From Oligosphaeraceae bacterium (lineage in GTDB: Bacteria > Verrucomicrobiota > Lentisphaeria > Oligosphaerales > Oligosphaeraceae): a stretch of DNA of 35,785 nt. The stretch spans positions 1-35,785 of the forward strand of contig JAAYYJ010000203.1 in NCBI GenBank assembly GCA_012515455.1, in the 5' to 3' direction. Shown piece by piece: positions 1-8,666 of the stretch. The notes beneath the pieces were generated by a model, which was given only the letters and a program-made list of their open reading frames with translations, made no database searches and was not told where the DNA came from. The position numbers and the translations under genes were made by a program. Positions within the stretch are counted from its first letter, which is position 1. Each line of letters opens with the position of its first letter.

Positions 1-449
1 AAATGCACCAGCATGGCGATGCACTCGGCATCCATCCAGGGGGAGTCCGAGCCCACGGCCTCGACCCCGATCTGGTGGAATTGCCGGCGGCGCCCGGCGG
101 CGGGGCGTTCACCGCGGAACATCGGCCCGAAGTAAAAGACTCTGGCTTCTTCGCCTTGTTCCAGGCCCTTGTTGGCGATGGCCCGCATGACTCCGGCGGT
201 TCCTTCCGGACGCAAGGTCAAACTGCGTCCGCCGCGGTCCTGGAAGGTGTACATCTCTTTCTGCACCACATCGGTCTCGTTGCCCAAATTGCGGACAAAG
301 ACGTCGGTGCGTTCAAAAATCGGGGTGCGCAGTTCCGCATATCCGTAGCGGGCAAAAATATTTCTGGCCTGCTTTTCCAGGCTGATCCAGTCAAGCACTT
401 CCGGTTCCCAGAGGTCGGAAGTGCCGGGTAAGGGTTCGTTAACTGCCAT
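1..449 (-). CDS. hisS: Histidyl-tRNA synthetase, N-terminal part (runs off left edge)
   Basis: Manual minus-strand translation from ATG at 449: MAVNEPLPGTSDLWEPEVLDWISLEKQARNIFARYGYAELRTPIFERTDVFVRNLGNETDVVQKEMYTFQDRGGRSLTLRPEGTAGVMRAI...ARVFYFGPMFRGERPAAGRRRQFHQIGVEAVGS. Class II HisRS motif 1/2 (LRPEGTAGVMRA, FRGERPAAGRRRQFHQ). Absent from the ORF track because it is open at the edge. Confidence 0.95.
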   Translation of the reverse strand, partial: MAVNEPLPGTSDLWEPEVLDWISLEKQARNIFARYGYAELRTPIFERTDVFVRNLGNETDVVQKEMYTFQDRGGRSLTLRPEGTAGVMRAIANKGLEQGEEARVFYFGPMFRGERPAAGRRRQFHQIGVEAVGSDSPWMDAECIAMLVH

Positions 450-466
450 TTATTGCTCCGTTGCAA

Positions 467-495
467 TTGAATTTATGCCAAAGCCGTAATATAAT
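467..495 (+). promoter_or_regulatory. Candidate sigma70-type promoter for the purE operon (TTGAAT-17 nt-TATAAT)
   Basis: TTGAAT at 467-472, 17-nt spacer, TATAAT at 490-495, in the hisS/purE divergent gap about 55 nt upstream of the purE ATG. Confidence 0.6.
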
Positions 496-550
496 ACACT
501 ATTTACTGAACTGCTTGTGCCATTCATAAATTATCCGGAGTACCGCCACC

Positions 551-1042
551 ATGAACCCTAAAATCGCCCTGCTGATGGGCAGCAAATCCGACCTGCCTAA
601 GCTGGAGTGCTGCCTGCAGACGCTGCAGGCCCTGGAGCTGGCCTGCGAAGTGCGGGTGCTCTCGGCGCACCGCACTCCGGAGGCGGTAAGTGAATTTGCC
701 CGCCATGCGGAGCGCCGCGGTCTGGAAGTCATCATCGCCGCCGCGGGCGGGGCTGCGCATCTGGCCGGGGTGTTGGCCGCGCATACGCTGCTGCCGGTCA
801 TTGGCATCCCGGTTGAAGGCGGTGCATTCAAGGGCCTGGACGCGTTGCTCTCAACTGTGCAGATGCCCGGCGGCATTGCGGTGGCGACGGTCGGGGTGGG
901 CAGCGGCGGAGCCATCAACGCCGCCTTGCTGGCGGCCCAGATTCTGGCCCGCACCGACCCGTCGCTGCGGGCTCGCCTGGAGGCGGACCGGGCGTCCCGC
1001 CGGGACAAGGTCCTGTCCGATGACCAGGAGCTGCAGTTATGA
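551..1042 (+). CDS. purE: 5-(carboxyamino)imidazole ribonucleotide mutase (PurE)
   Basis: 163 aa with PurE motifs [76 protein letters not shown]. Confidence 0.95.
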   Translation: MNPKIALLMGSKSDLPKLECCLQTLQALELACEVRVLSAHRTPEAVSEFARHAERRGLEVIIAAAGGAAHLAGVLAAHTLLPVIGIPVEGGAFKGLDALLSTVQMPGGIAVATVGVGSGGAINAALLAAQILARTDPSLRARLEADRASRRDKVLSDDQELQL

Positions 1043-1815
1043 GCAAGTGTTTCAGGCGGTCACTTTTGCTGCTGGGGTGCGGTTTCTGCTGTTGTTTGAG
1101 AGCCGGGGCAGCTCCGGCAGCTGTGTCTCCGACCGCTCTGCCGGAGCTGGTGCGCGTTCTGGAGGAGAAGTCATTGTTGCCGGTACTTAGCGGCAGCAGC
1201 GATGCACTCCTGATACAGCAACTCCTCTCGCTGCTGGGCATTCCGGCCGTGCCTTTGCCTCTAAGCATTGCGGCCGAGGAGCATTCCCCCATTTGTCTGC
1301 CGGGTGATGCGGGTGAAGTCTTCCTGCGGCTGGCAGATTTCCGGCAATTGGACCAGGAGGGGTGGGAAAATTGCCTGAAGCTGCTGCCAAAAGAAAAGTG
1401 GCGCGGGGTGATTCTGGATTTGCGCGGCAGCAAGGGTTTCCAGGAGAGCGTGGCGGAATTCTACCAGCAGCAGCTGCTCAGCCTGGCTCTGCCCATCATG
1501 ATTCTGATTGACGGAGAGACCGCAGGCGCCCCGGAACTGCTGGCGGCCAATCTGCGGCAAGGCGGCAAGGCGTTGCTGCTGGGCCAGAAAAGCACCGGCA
1601 TCCGCGGAGCCGGGCAGGAAATCAGCCTGGCGACCGGCATGCGTTTCCGCTGCCCCGCGGAAGCTGCCGGGGAGTTCACCGGGCCTGTGGTCCCGGATGT
1701 GGAGCTGTCTGGCAGCGATGCATATCAGCGCTGGCCGTACGTGCCTCCTCTCAGTGATCCCTGGTGTCGGCATGCAGCCGGAACTTTGACTATGATTCTG
1801 ACCTTGGCTGAATGA
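1039..1815 (+). CDS. Secreted S41 (C-terminal processing peptidase)-like protein, probably catalytically dead
   Basis: ATGA overlap with purE; hydrophobic N-terminus [74 protein letters not shown] and PVVPDVEL resemble the S41 core (LILDLRxNPGG, SASASEIxAxAxxDxxRAxxxGxxTxGKG, PDV). Confidence 0.6.
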   Translation: MSKCFRRSLLLLGCGFCCCLRAGAAPAAVSPTALPELVRVLEEKSLLPVLSGSSDALLIQQLLSLLGIPAVPLPLSIAAEEHSPICLPGDAGEVFLRLADFRQLDQEGWENCLKLLPKEKWRGVILDLRGSKGFQESVAEFYQQQLLSLALPIMILIDGETAGAPELLAANLRQGGKALLLGQKSTGIRGAGQEISLATGMRFRCPAEAAGEFTGPVVPDVELSGSDAYQRWPYVPPLSDPWCRHAAGTLTMILTLAE

Positions 1816-1818
1816 TTT

Positions 1819-3054
1819 ATGTCTGTTCGCCGTAACATTCTCCTCAGTATTGTCTTGTGCCTGCCGGGCCTGGGCTGGTCAAGGAGTGTAGCGCAGCCGA
1901 AATTTACGGAAACCGTGTCCGCCTTTGCCTTGCGGGTGCGCACCGACGACCTGTATGACACCAAGAACCTGGCAGTGCTGTCGGCCTTGCTGGCCCGGGA
2001 GACCGACCGCCTGCTGCAGCTCCCCGGCAGCGCCCAGCAGACTCTGACTATTCATCTTCTGAAGCAGGATGAGCTGGAGCCCTCTGATGCCGGGAATTTA
2101 TTCCTTTCCCGGCAGGACCGACCAGTGCAGCTGTTTTTCACCATCAGCAAGGCAATCATTCAGCGCCGGATACGGGAATTCCTGCGGCGCGACAGTCTCA
2201 GCCTGGATTCTGCCAACTGGCTGGCGGCTGCGCTGTGCAACCGGGTGTTTTATGACGGACTGGGCATCCGGACTTTCTTTGCCTCAGATTACCGCATTGC
2301 TAGGGGCCAATTCTTGTCCGGGCATTTCCCGCAGATCGAACTGCTGCTGAGCCGGCCCATGCCGGCCGAGGACGGGGCGCTGTTCCGGCTGTATCTGCAG
2401 CACTGCGATCTGCTGGTCCGGACTATCGAAAGCAGCCGGCTGACGCCCGGGGAGTTCTTCCGGCGTCTGTTTGAAATGGAGGCCTATGGCCGGCAAGGAT
2501 ACGAGGCCTGCGAGTTCCTGCTCAAACCCGAATGGCACCGCCTTGACCATACACTGCAGGACTGGTACACCCGCAATGTCCTGAGTGAAAGCGGCAAGGG
2601 CTGGCAGCGGGCGGATTCAGCCGAGGTGTTAGAGCAGCTGCAGGAGCTGATCACCGTGCCGTTGCTGCAGGCTGGCCGGAGCAATGCCGTGCAGCGGGTG
2701 CCCTTGGACCAGATGCCCAGGGTTCTGGAAGATTACCGGATTAATACTCTGGCCCTGACCCTGCTCCAGAACAAGATGCTGAAGCTGCAGATGGCCGCCC
2801 CCCCGCTGCTGCAGGAGCCGATCCGCCTGTACAGCGAGGCGCTGCAGATGCTGAAACACGATAAAATCCGCAGTTTCAAAAAGAAGTTCCAGGAGGCCCA
2901 GCGCTCTTTCCAGGCAGCGCAGTCGCGGCAGGAGAGAATTGCCGCACTGCTTGATCAGCAGGAAAAGGAACTGCGCCCGATGCTCCAGGATTTCGCCTTG
3001 TTCCTGCAGGTCGATGACAAATACGAGGCAATCCGCCGCAGCCTGCTGCCCTGA
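1819..3054 (+). CDS. Secreted protein of unknown function with helical C-terminus; possible degenerate peptidase-MA-like region
   Basis: Starts 3 nt after the preceding stop codon; signal-like N-terminus MSVRRNILLSIVLCLPGLGWS; central WLAAALCNRVFY...LFRLYLQHCDLLVRTI; C-terminal segment rich in K/R/E/Q. Confidence 0.7.
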   Translation: MSVRRNILLSIVLCLPGLGWSRSVAQPKFTETVSAFALRVRTDDLYDTKNLAVLSALLARETDRLLQLPGSAQQTLTIHLLKQDELEPSDAGNLFLSRQDRPVQLFFTISKAIIQRRIREFLRRDSLSLDSANWLAAALCNRVFYDGLGIRTFFASDYRIARGQFLSGHFPQIELLLSRPMPAEDGALFRLYLQHCDLLVRTIESSRLTPGEFFRRLFEMEAYGRQGYEACEFLLKPEWHRLDHTLQDWYTRNVLSESGKGWQRADSAEVLEQLQELITVPLLQAGRSNAVQRVPLDQMPRVLEDYRINTLALTLLQNKMLKLQMAAPPLLQEPIRLYSEALQMLKHDKIRSFKKKFQEAQRSFQAAQSRQERIAALLDQQEKELRPMLQDFALFLQVDDKYEAIRRSLLP

Positions 3055-3239
3055 GCCTTATTGGAAGATCTGCCGCTGCCCCGGTGTGAGCAGCGATACC
3101 CTCCTTTAACCCGGTAATTTTGTTTTCGCCCCATGTCCCCATTTGACCATTGACGCGATAGCAGCCTGGGCGGGCCGAGCTATATCCTCCGGGACAGGAA
3201 AAATTTCTGAATTTCAGCTCATCATCAAAGGGAAGAATC

Positions 3240-6119
3240 ATGCACCTCAAGCTGTTTTCATTCCTGACTTTCAGCCTCGTGGCCGCTGCCGGTGCCGGGA
3301 TGAACCTCGAGCCTACGACCAGCAGGCGGATCGAAATCACCGCAGCGGCCACCCAGGCCTGGGTGCAGGACGGCCGTGTCGCCTTCGAACTGGTCGCCGG
3401 ACCCTCGCCAGCGGCCAGAATGGCGGCAGAGGAGGCCTCTGAGCTGCTGGGACGGGTGTTCGCGGCCAAAATACCGGTGTTGCGCCGGGCGAGCGGCAGC
3501 CTCCCGGCCTTAATCCTGGGCGACCGTGAACTGGCCGCCAAGAATGGTATCGACCCCGAATCCTTCGACCGCGACGGCTTCGTGATCAAAACCCTGGGCC
3601 GGGATGTGCTGATTATCGGCCGGGATGACCAACGGCCGCCGAGCAACGCCGGCGGCACCGGTCTGTTCCCGGAATGCGGCACGCTCTATGGTACTTATGC
3701 CTTCCTGGAACGCTTCGCCGGAGTGCGATTCTACTTCCCCGGTGACATCGGTACCGTCACCCCCAGGCAGCAGGACTGGCAGCTGCCGCAAATCGACATC
3801 GCCGACCGCCCGGATTTCCCGCAGCGGCGTTTCTATGATGTCTGCTATGGGAAGAGTGCGAAATTCATGCCCGAGGGACTGGAGTATCCCCGGGACTTTC
3901 ATACTAATCACCTGCGGGTCCGCCTCGGGACGCTGAACCTGACCACCTGCCATGGGCTGGCGTTCCTCGGGTACGTACAGCGCTTCGGCAAGACCCATCC
4001 GGAATATTTCGCCATGAAAAGCAACGGCGAGCGGATTTGCGACCCCAATGATCCCATTGAACGCAACCGCACCGGCCATCTCTGCTTCAGCAGCGCTATC
4101 AAGCAGGAAGTAATCCTGGACGCCATTGCGTTTCTGACCGGTCAGAGCGCGGAAAGCCGCGGGGTGCTCGACAATGCCGGCAAATCCCGCTGGACGTACT
4201 CGCGCTTCCCGACCGGATTGCCGTCTTTCGATATCTCTCCCAATGACGGGATGATACCCTGCCTCTGTGAGAAATGCCAGAAATTCCGGGCTGAGAACAA
4301 CAACGACGAGAATAAACTGCTCTGGGATTTCTTCATCGATATCGCGGAGGCATTGCAGCAGCAGGGCATTCCCGGCTATGTGGGCGCACCAGCATACGGG
4401 CGTTTCAAGAATATCCCCGAACGGAAAATTCCTGCCAATATGCTCTGTTCCTACGCGCTGGGCGGCCCTTGGCAGAACGGCACCCCGGGAGGACAGCTCT
4501 CCGAGCAGCTGCTGGCGGCCTGGAAGGACAAGCTGGGCCAGCGGCTCTGGACCTGGGTCTATGTCTACCGGGGGGAGACACGCCCCCAGATTCCCCATCT
4601 GACCCCGCGGGCAGTGGTGGAATTCTACCAGCGCGTCAAACCCTGGTGTATGGGGGGCTTTATGGAAGCCGGCACCCAGCAGTGGCTGCACGGATACCTG
4701 ACCACTTATGCCTTCGCCAAAGTTGCCTGGGATAACGACTTGGATGTGTCCGAGATGCTGGCTGAACACCACCGTCTGATGTTCGCCGCCGCGGCGGCCC
4801 CGATGCAGGAATTCTATGAGAGCATCGAGCGGAATTGGCTGAAGACCACCCGGAATCTGGTGGAGACGCCCCTGGGGCCGACCATCGTCCCGCCCTCGGA
4901 CGAAGAAATCTGGGGCAAAATCTACTCCCCGGAGGAGATGTCGCGTATGGAAGCTCTGTTGCAGCAGGCCCGGCAGTTGGCGGCCGGGGACGCGGAGGCA
5001 CTCCGGCGGGTCGAGTATATCAGTGCGGAAATCTGGCAGCCGGTGCTGGCTTCCCGGGCGGCCTTCGCCCGCACCAGGAATGACCAGCTGTACTGGCGCG
5101 CCTATCTGGCGGACTCGCCCGCAAAAGCGCAGGAAATTTACCTGGTCTCACGCCAGGATTTGCCCATCGAGGTCAAGACCACGGTGAAGCCGTACTGCGA
5201 TGCCGAATTCTTCTATTTCACCTTCGAGTGCCAGGAACCGCATACCGACAAGATGACCTTCAGCCCGCGGGAATTCGATGACCAGGATATCTGGCGGGAC
5301 AGCACGGTGGAGATTTTCCTGAACCCCTCCTGTGACCGCAAAGGGTACTACCAGATACTGGTCAATCCCGCCGGCTCATTCAGTGATTTGAAGCGCAGCT
5401 TCGAACGCAATGACTGGACCTGGAACAGCGGGGCCACGGTCAAAACCAGCATCGTCCCGGGCGAAAAATGGCTGGCGGAGGTCAAGGTGCCGCGCAGCAG
5501 CCTGGAACCGATGCCGGGAACAGAAATGGTGGCGAATTTTTCCCGCTTCCGGGTGCTCAATCAGGTGCCGTTTAAGACTCCAGGATACCGCTGGAGCTTC
5601 TATGCGGAGAAATTCAGCGATGTCCCCAGTTTCGGGACCATTACCTGCCAGGATGAAAACGCGCAGAATATCCTCCAGGATGGTGATTTCAGGCTACCCG
5701 CCAAGGGTCGTTTTCTGGGCAAGTGGGCGTCGAGTGTGCCGGTGTACCGCGATGAGCAGTGCTTCCTGACCGGCGGCGGATCAGTGCGTCTGCAGCCGGA
5801 CAGCCCGGGCATCAACCAGCATTTCACCAATCTGAAGCCGAATACCACCTACCGCTTGAGCTTCTATCTCCGGCTCCGGGAGGTAAAGCCGCTGGCGGCC
5901 GGCAGCGGCTTTTACCTGCGCCTGGACGAAGGCAGCGGCAAGGTCAATACTTTCCCGCCGGTCAGAGCCTACGGGACCTTCACCTGGGCCCGCCAGGAAT
6001 TCTCTTTCACCACCGGCGAGCAGATCGGCAACCGCAGCAAACCGTACTTGCGGTTCTCACTGTATAATGCTGAGGGAACCGCCTGGATCGACCATGTGCG
6101 GCTATGCGAGGTCCCGTAA
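3240..6119 (+). CDS. Secreted DUF4838-type protein (GH20/GH67-like N-terminal domain) with C-terminal CBM9-like and CBM4/9-like modules
   Basis: Signal-like MHLKLFSFLTFSLVAAAGAG; N-terminal EEASELLGRVFAAKIPVL...GDRELAAKNG; DUF4838-like FDISPNDGMIPCLCEKCQKF; C-terminal DSTVEIFLNPSCDRKGYYQILVNPAGSFSD (CBM9-like) and NILQDGDFRLP...YRLSFYLRL (CBM4/9-like). Confidence 0.8.
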   Translation: MHLKLFSFLTFSLVAAAGAGMNLEPTTSRRIEITAAATQAWVQDGRVAFELVAGPSPAARMAAEEASELLGRVFAAKIPVLRRASGSLPALILGDRELAAKNGIDPESFDRDGFVIKTLGRDVLIIGRDDQRPPSNAGGTGLFPECGTLYGTYAFLERFAGVRFYFPGDIGTVTPRQQDWQLPQIDIADRPDFPQRRFYDVCYGKSAKFMPEGLEYPRDFHTNHLRVRLGTLNLTTCHGLAFLGYVQRFGKTHPEYFAMKSNGERICDPNDPIERNRTGHLCFSSAIKQEVILDAIAFLTGQSAESRGVLDNAGKSRWTYSRFPTGLPSFDISPNDGMIPCLCEKCQKFRAENNNDENKLLWDFFIDIAEALQQQGIPGYVGAPAYGRFKNIPERKIPANMLCSYALGGPWQNGTPGGQLSEQLLAAWKDKLGQRLWTWVYVYRGETRPQIPHLTPRAVVEFYQRVKPWCMGGFMEAGTQQWLHGYLTTYAFAKVAWDNDLDVSEMLAEHHRLMFAAAAAPMQEFYESIERNWLKTTRNLVETPLGPTIVPPSDEEIWGKIYSPEEMSRMEALLQQARQLAAGDAEALRRVEYISAEIWQPVLASRAAFARTRNDQLYWRAYLADSPAKAQEIYLVSRQDLPIEVKTTVKPYCDAEFFYFTFECQEPHTDKMTFSPREFDDQDIWRDSTVEIFLNPSCDRKGYYQILVNPAGSFSDLKRSFERNDWTWNSGATVKTSIVPGEKWLAEVKVPRSSLEPMPGTEMVANFSRFRVLNQVPFKTPGYRWSFYAEKFSDVPSFGTITCQDENAQNILQDGDFRLPAKGRFLGKWASSVPVYRDEQCFLTGGGSVRLQPDSPGINQHFTNLKPNTTYRLSFYLRLREVKPLAAGSGFYLRLDEGSGKVNTFPPVRAYGTFTWARQEFSFTTGEQIGNRSKPYLRFSLYNAEGTAWIDHVRLCEVP

Positions 6120-6133
6120 GCGGAGCGCCCCAC

Positions 6134-6156
6134 GAGCGCCCCGACGGCGGTTTTTT
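6134..6156 (+). terminator. Weak candidate intrinsic terminator after the DUF4838 gene
   Basis: gcgccccgacggcggtttttt: short CGCC/GGCG stem followed by T6 at 6151-6156. Confidence 0.35.
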
Positions 6157-6911
6157 CAGCGCCAGTTCAGCCGCACCAGGGCTTGGAGACATTTTTCCAC
6201 TGCCTCCAGTGCCGGCAGCTCCGGGCACTCATATTCTACGATTGCCCACTCGGTGTCGCCCTTGCTTTGGCAGAACTCATAGATTGCCGGCCAATTGATA
6301 TCGTCTTCGCCAATCAGTGGCCGGTACGCTTTGGCCGGGTCAAGGCTGTACGGCTTGAGGTGAATGGTCTGGCACCGTCCGGGATGATCTTCCAGGATGG
6401 GCATTACCGCGGCGCCGCCGGCCATGGCGTTGCCCAGGTCGAGTTGCATCACGACCTTCTTGTAGGTGTGCTTGAAGAAGGTATCAAAGGTACGCCGGCC
6501 TTCGACCGGCTTGAAGTCGCCGGCGTGATTATGATAGCCGCAGCGCATCCCATACAGGGCCAGCTGGTCAGCCAGGCTGTTCATCTGCTCGGCCAATGCC
6601 AGCCAGTCATCGTGGGTCTTGCCATCCAGCCAGGGGATGATGATGTATTTGTTGCCCACGGTCTGGTTCAACCGCACGGTCTCGGCCAGAGTATCAGGCT
6701 GCACCCGGGCCCAGCTGGTGTGCCAGCCGCAGCAGACCAGACCGGTCTCTTTCAGCAAGGCGGCATAAAATTCCGGACAGAACTGCGGGTCGCCGGCGAA
6801 TTCCACCCCGGCATAGCCCATCTTTTTTATCGCCCGCATGGTTCCCAGGGGGTCTGCGGTGAACTCTTTACGGACTGAATACATTTCCAACGCGATGGGG
6901 ATACTCGGCAT
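6156..6911 (-). CDS. Sugar phosphate isomerase/epimerase (xylose isomerase-like TIM barrel)
   Basis: From internal Met: MPSIPIALEMYSVRKEFTADPLGTMRAIKKMGYAGVEFAG...HNHAGDF...QLDLGNAMAGG...HLKPYS. AGGAG ribosome-binding site just upstream of 6911 favours this start over the longer listed ORF. Confidence 0.85.
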   Translation of the reverse strand: MPSIPIALEMYSVRKEFTADPLGTMRAIKKMGYAGVEFAGDPQFCPEFYAALLKETGLVCCGWHTSWARVQPDTLAETVRLNQTVGNKYIIIPWLDGKTHDDWLALAEQMNSLADQLALYGMRCGYHNHAGDFKPVEGRRTFDTFFKHTYKKVVMQLDLGNAMAGGAAVMPILEDHPGRCQTIHLKPYSLDPAKAYRPLIGEDDINWPAIYEFCQSKGDTEWAIVEYECPELPALEAVEKCLQALVRLNWR

Positions 6912-7051
6912 CTGATGACTCCTTTGACTTAATTCCGGGGTGATTCTCGCAATTAGCTTATGTCTACAATTCTCGCGCCGGGGCAACCGCGGTTCGCGGC
7001 CGGCTGCGTAATCGGATGCTGCCTGCAGCAAATGCAAACTCCAGGCTGATT

Positions 7052-8578
7052 CTACTTCTTCTTGCGGTTCTTCTTCCGGGAGGCCTTCGCCATCTTGCGG
7101 CGGGCTTCCCGGCGGGCCTTCTCAGCCGCAGAGGGACCGGAAGAGTAATTGTCAGACCGGCCATAACCGCCGCCAAATCCGGGCATTGCGCCGCCGCCCC
7201 CCAGGCCCGGCATTGCCTCACCCATATCGTCCATGCCGCCGCCCAAGCCTGGCATGCCTCCGCCCAGCAGCTTGCCCAGCATTCCGTTGTCTTTGCCGTT
7301 GGCAATCCTGGCCATCATTTTCCGGGCTTCCAGGAAGCGGGTGATGGCCTCGTTAACATCCTTCAAGTCGCTGCCGCTGCCTTTGGCGATACGCTTGCGC
7401 CGGGGGGGGGTGATGATTTCCGGCACTCGTCTTTCAGCGAAGGTCATACTGTGAATAATGCCCTCGAAACGCTTGAACTGTGAGTCATCCAGCAGTTCGC
7501 TGGGGATGTTGTTCATGCCCGGCAGAAATTTCAGCAGCGAGGCGAAACCGCCCATTTTGCGCATGGTGTTCATCTGATTCAGGAAGTCATCGAAGCCAAA
7601 TGTACTCTTGCGGATTTTCTCCTCCAGAGCCGCAGCTTCTTCTTCCTTGTATGCCTCCGCCGCTCGTTCCACCAGGCTTACGACATCGCCCATGCCCAAA
7701 ATTCGCGAGGCCATACGGTCGGGATGGAAAATTTCCAGGTCGGAGGGGCGCTCACCGACGGTGACAAATTTAATCGGCTTGCCGGTTGATTGCCGCATTG
7801 ACACGGCTGCGCCGCCGCGGGCATCGCCGTCCAGCTTGGTCAGGATAATACCGCTGATATCCAGGGCATGATCAAAATGCTCAGCCACCGAGACCGCCTG
7901 CTGTCCCAGGGCGGAATCGGCCACCAGCAGGATTTCCTGCGGTGCGAGATTGTTTTTGATCTGGACGAGCTCCTGTACCAGGGGCTGATCGATCTGCAGG
8001 CGCCCGGCCGTATCCACAATCAGCACATCGCGGTTATGTTTTCTGGCTTCCGCCAGCGCCCTGGTGGCAACCGCAACCACATCCTTGCTGTTGTGGTCGC
8101 TGAACACTGGCAGGCTTAATTCGCGGCCCAGCACCTCCAGCTGCTCAATGGCGGCCGGGCGGTACAAATCGCAGGCCGCCAGCATCACCCGCCGCTTGTG
8201 CTTCTTCTGCAGAAACAGCGCCAGTTTGGCACAGGTGGTAGTCTTGCCGCTGCCGTGCAGCCCGCAGAGCATAATCACCGTGGGCGAGGCGGATAAATCC
8301 AGTTCCGCGGTCTGGCTGCCCATCAGCTCAATCAGCTTGTCATTGACGATCTTGATGGTCTGCTCGCCCGGAGTGACGCTGCGCAGCACCTCCTGCCCCA
8401 GGCAGGCGGTCTTGACCTCATCGATAAATTTGCCGGCAATCTGGTAATTGACATCGGCATCCAGCAGGGCAGCACGGATGTCGGCCAGGGCCTCGCTCAT
8501 ATTGCTGTCGGATAAATTCTTCTTGCCGGACAGCTTGCGGAAGGCATCCTGAAATTTAAGGGAAAGGTTTTCGAACAT
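7052..8578 (-). CDS. ffh: Signal recognition particle protein Ffh (SRP54) with Gly/Met-rich and basic C-terminal tail
   Basis: GLHGSGKTTTCAKLA (G1), DTAGRLQID, TKLDGDARGGAAVS, M domain FDDFLNQMNTMRKMGGFASLLKFLPGM and RRKRIAKGSG. Confidence 0.96.
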   Translation of the reverse strand: MFENLSLKFQDAFRKLSGKKNLSDSNMSEALADIRAALLDADVNYQIAGKFIDEVKTACLGQEVLRSVTPGEQTIKIVNDKLIELMGSQTAELDLSASPTVIMLCGLHGSGKTTTCAKLALFLQKKHKRRVMLAACDLYRPAAIEQLEVLGRELSLPVFSDHNSKDVVAVATRALAEARKHNRDVLIVDTAGRLQIDQPLVQELVQIKNNLAPQEILLVADSALGQQAVSVAEHFDHALDISGIILTKLDGDARGGAAVSMRQSTGKPIKFVTVGERPSDLEIFHPDRMASRILGMGDVVSLVERAAEAYKEEEAAALEEKIRKSTFGFDDFLNQMNTMRKMGGFASLLKFLPGMNNIPSELLDDSQFKRFEGIIHSMTFAERRVPEIITPPRRKRIAKGSGSDLKDVNEAITRFLEARKMMARIANGKDNGMLGKLLGGGMPGLGGGMDDMGEAMPGLGGGGAMPGFGGGYGRSDNYSSGPSAAEKARREARRKMAKASRKKNRKKK

Positions 8579-8666
8579 GGCGTTACGGTCTGTTTTTTGG
8601 TGATGGAAGGATGGGATGATGTGTCCCGCCGGGCGGCTGTGAGCATGTTTTCCCGGCGGGCCGTTT

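Noticed and set aside
540-553. Kozak-like CCGCCACCATG at the purE start
   Set aside because: Coincidence in a bacterial context; CCGGAG upstream is a plausible Shine-Dalgarno.
3510-4772. Long antisense ORF (420 aa) opposite the DUF4838 gene
   Set aside because: High-GC shadow ORF with no recognisable motifs; the plus-strand protein has clear domain structure.
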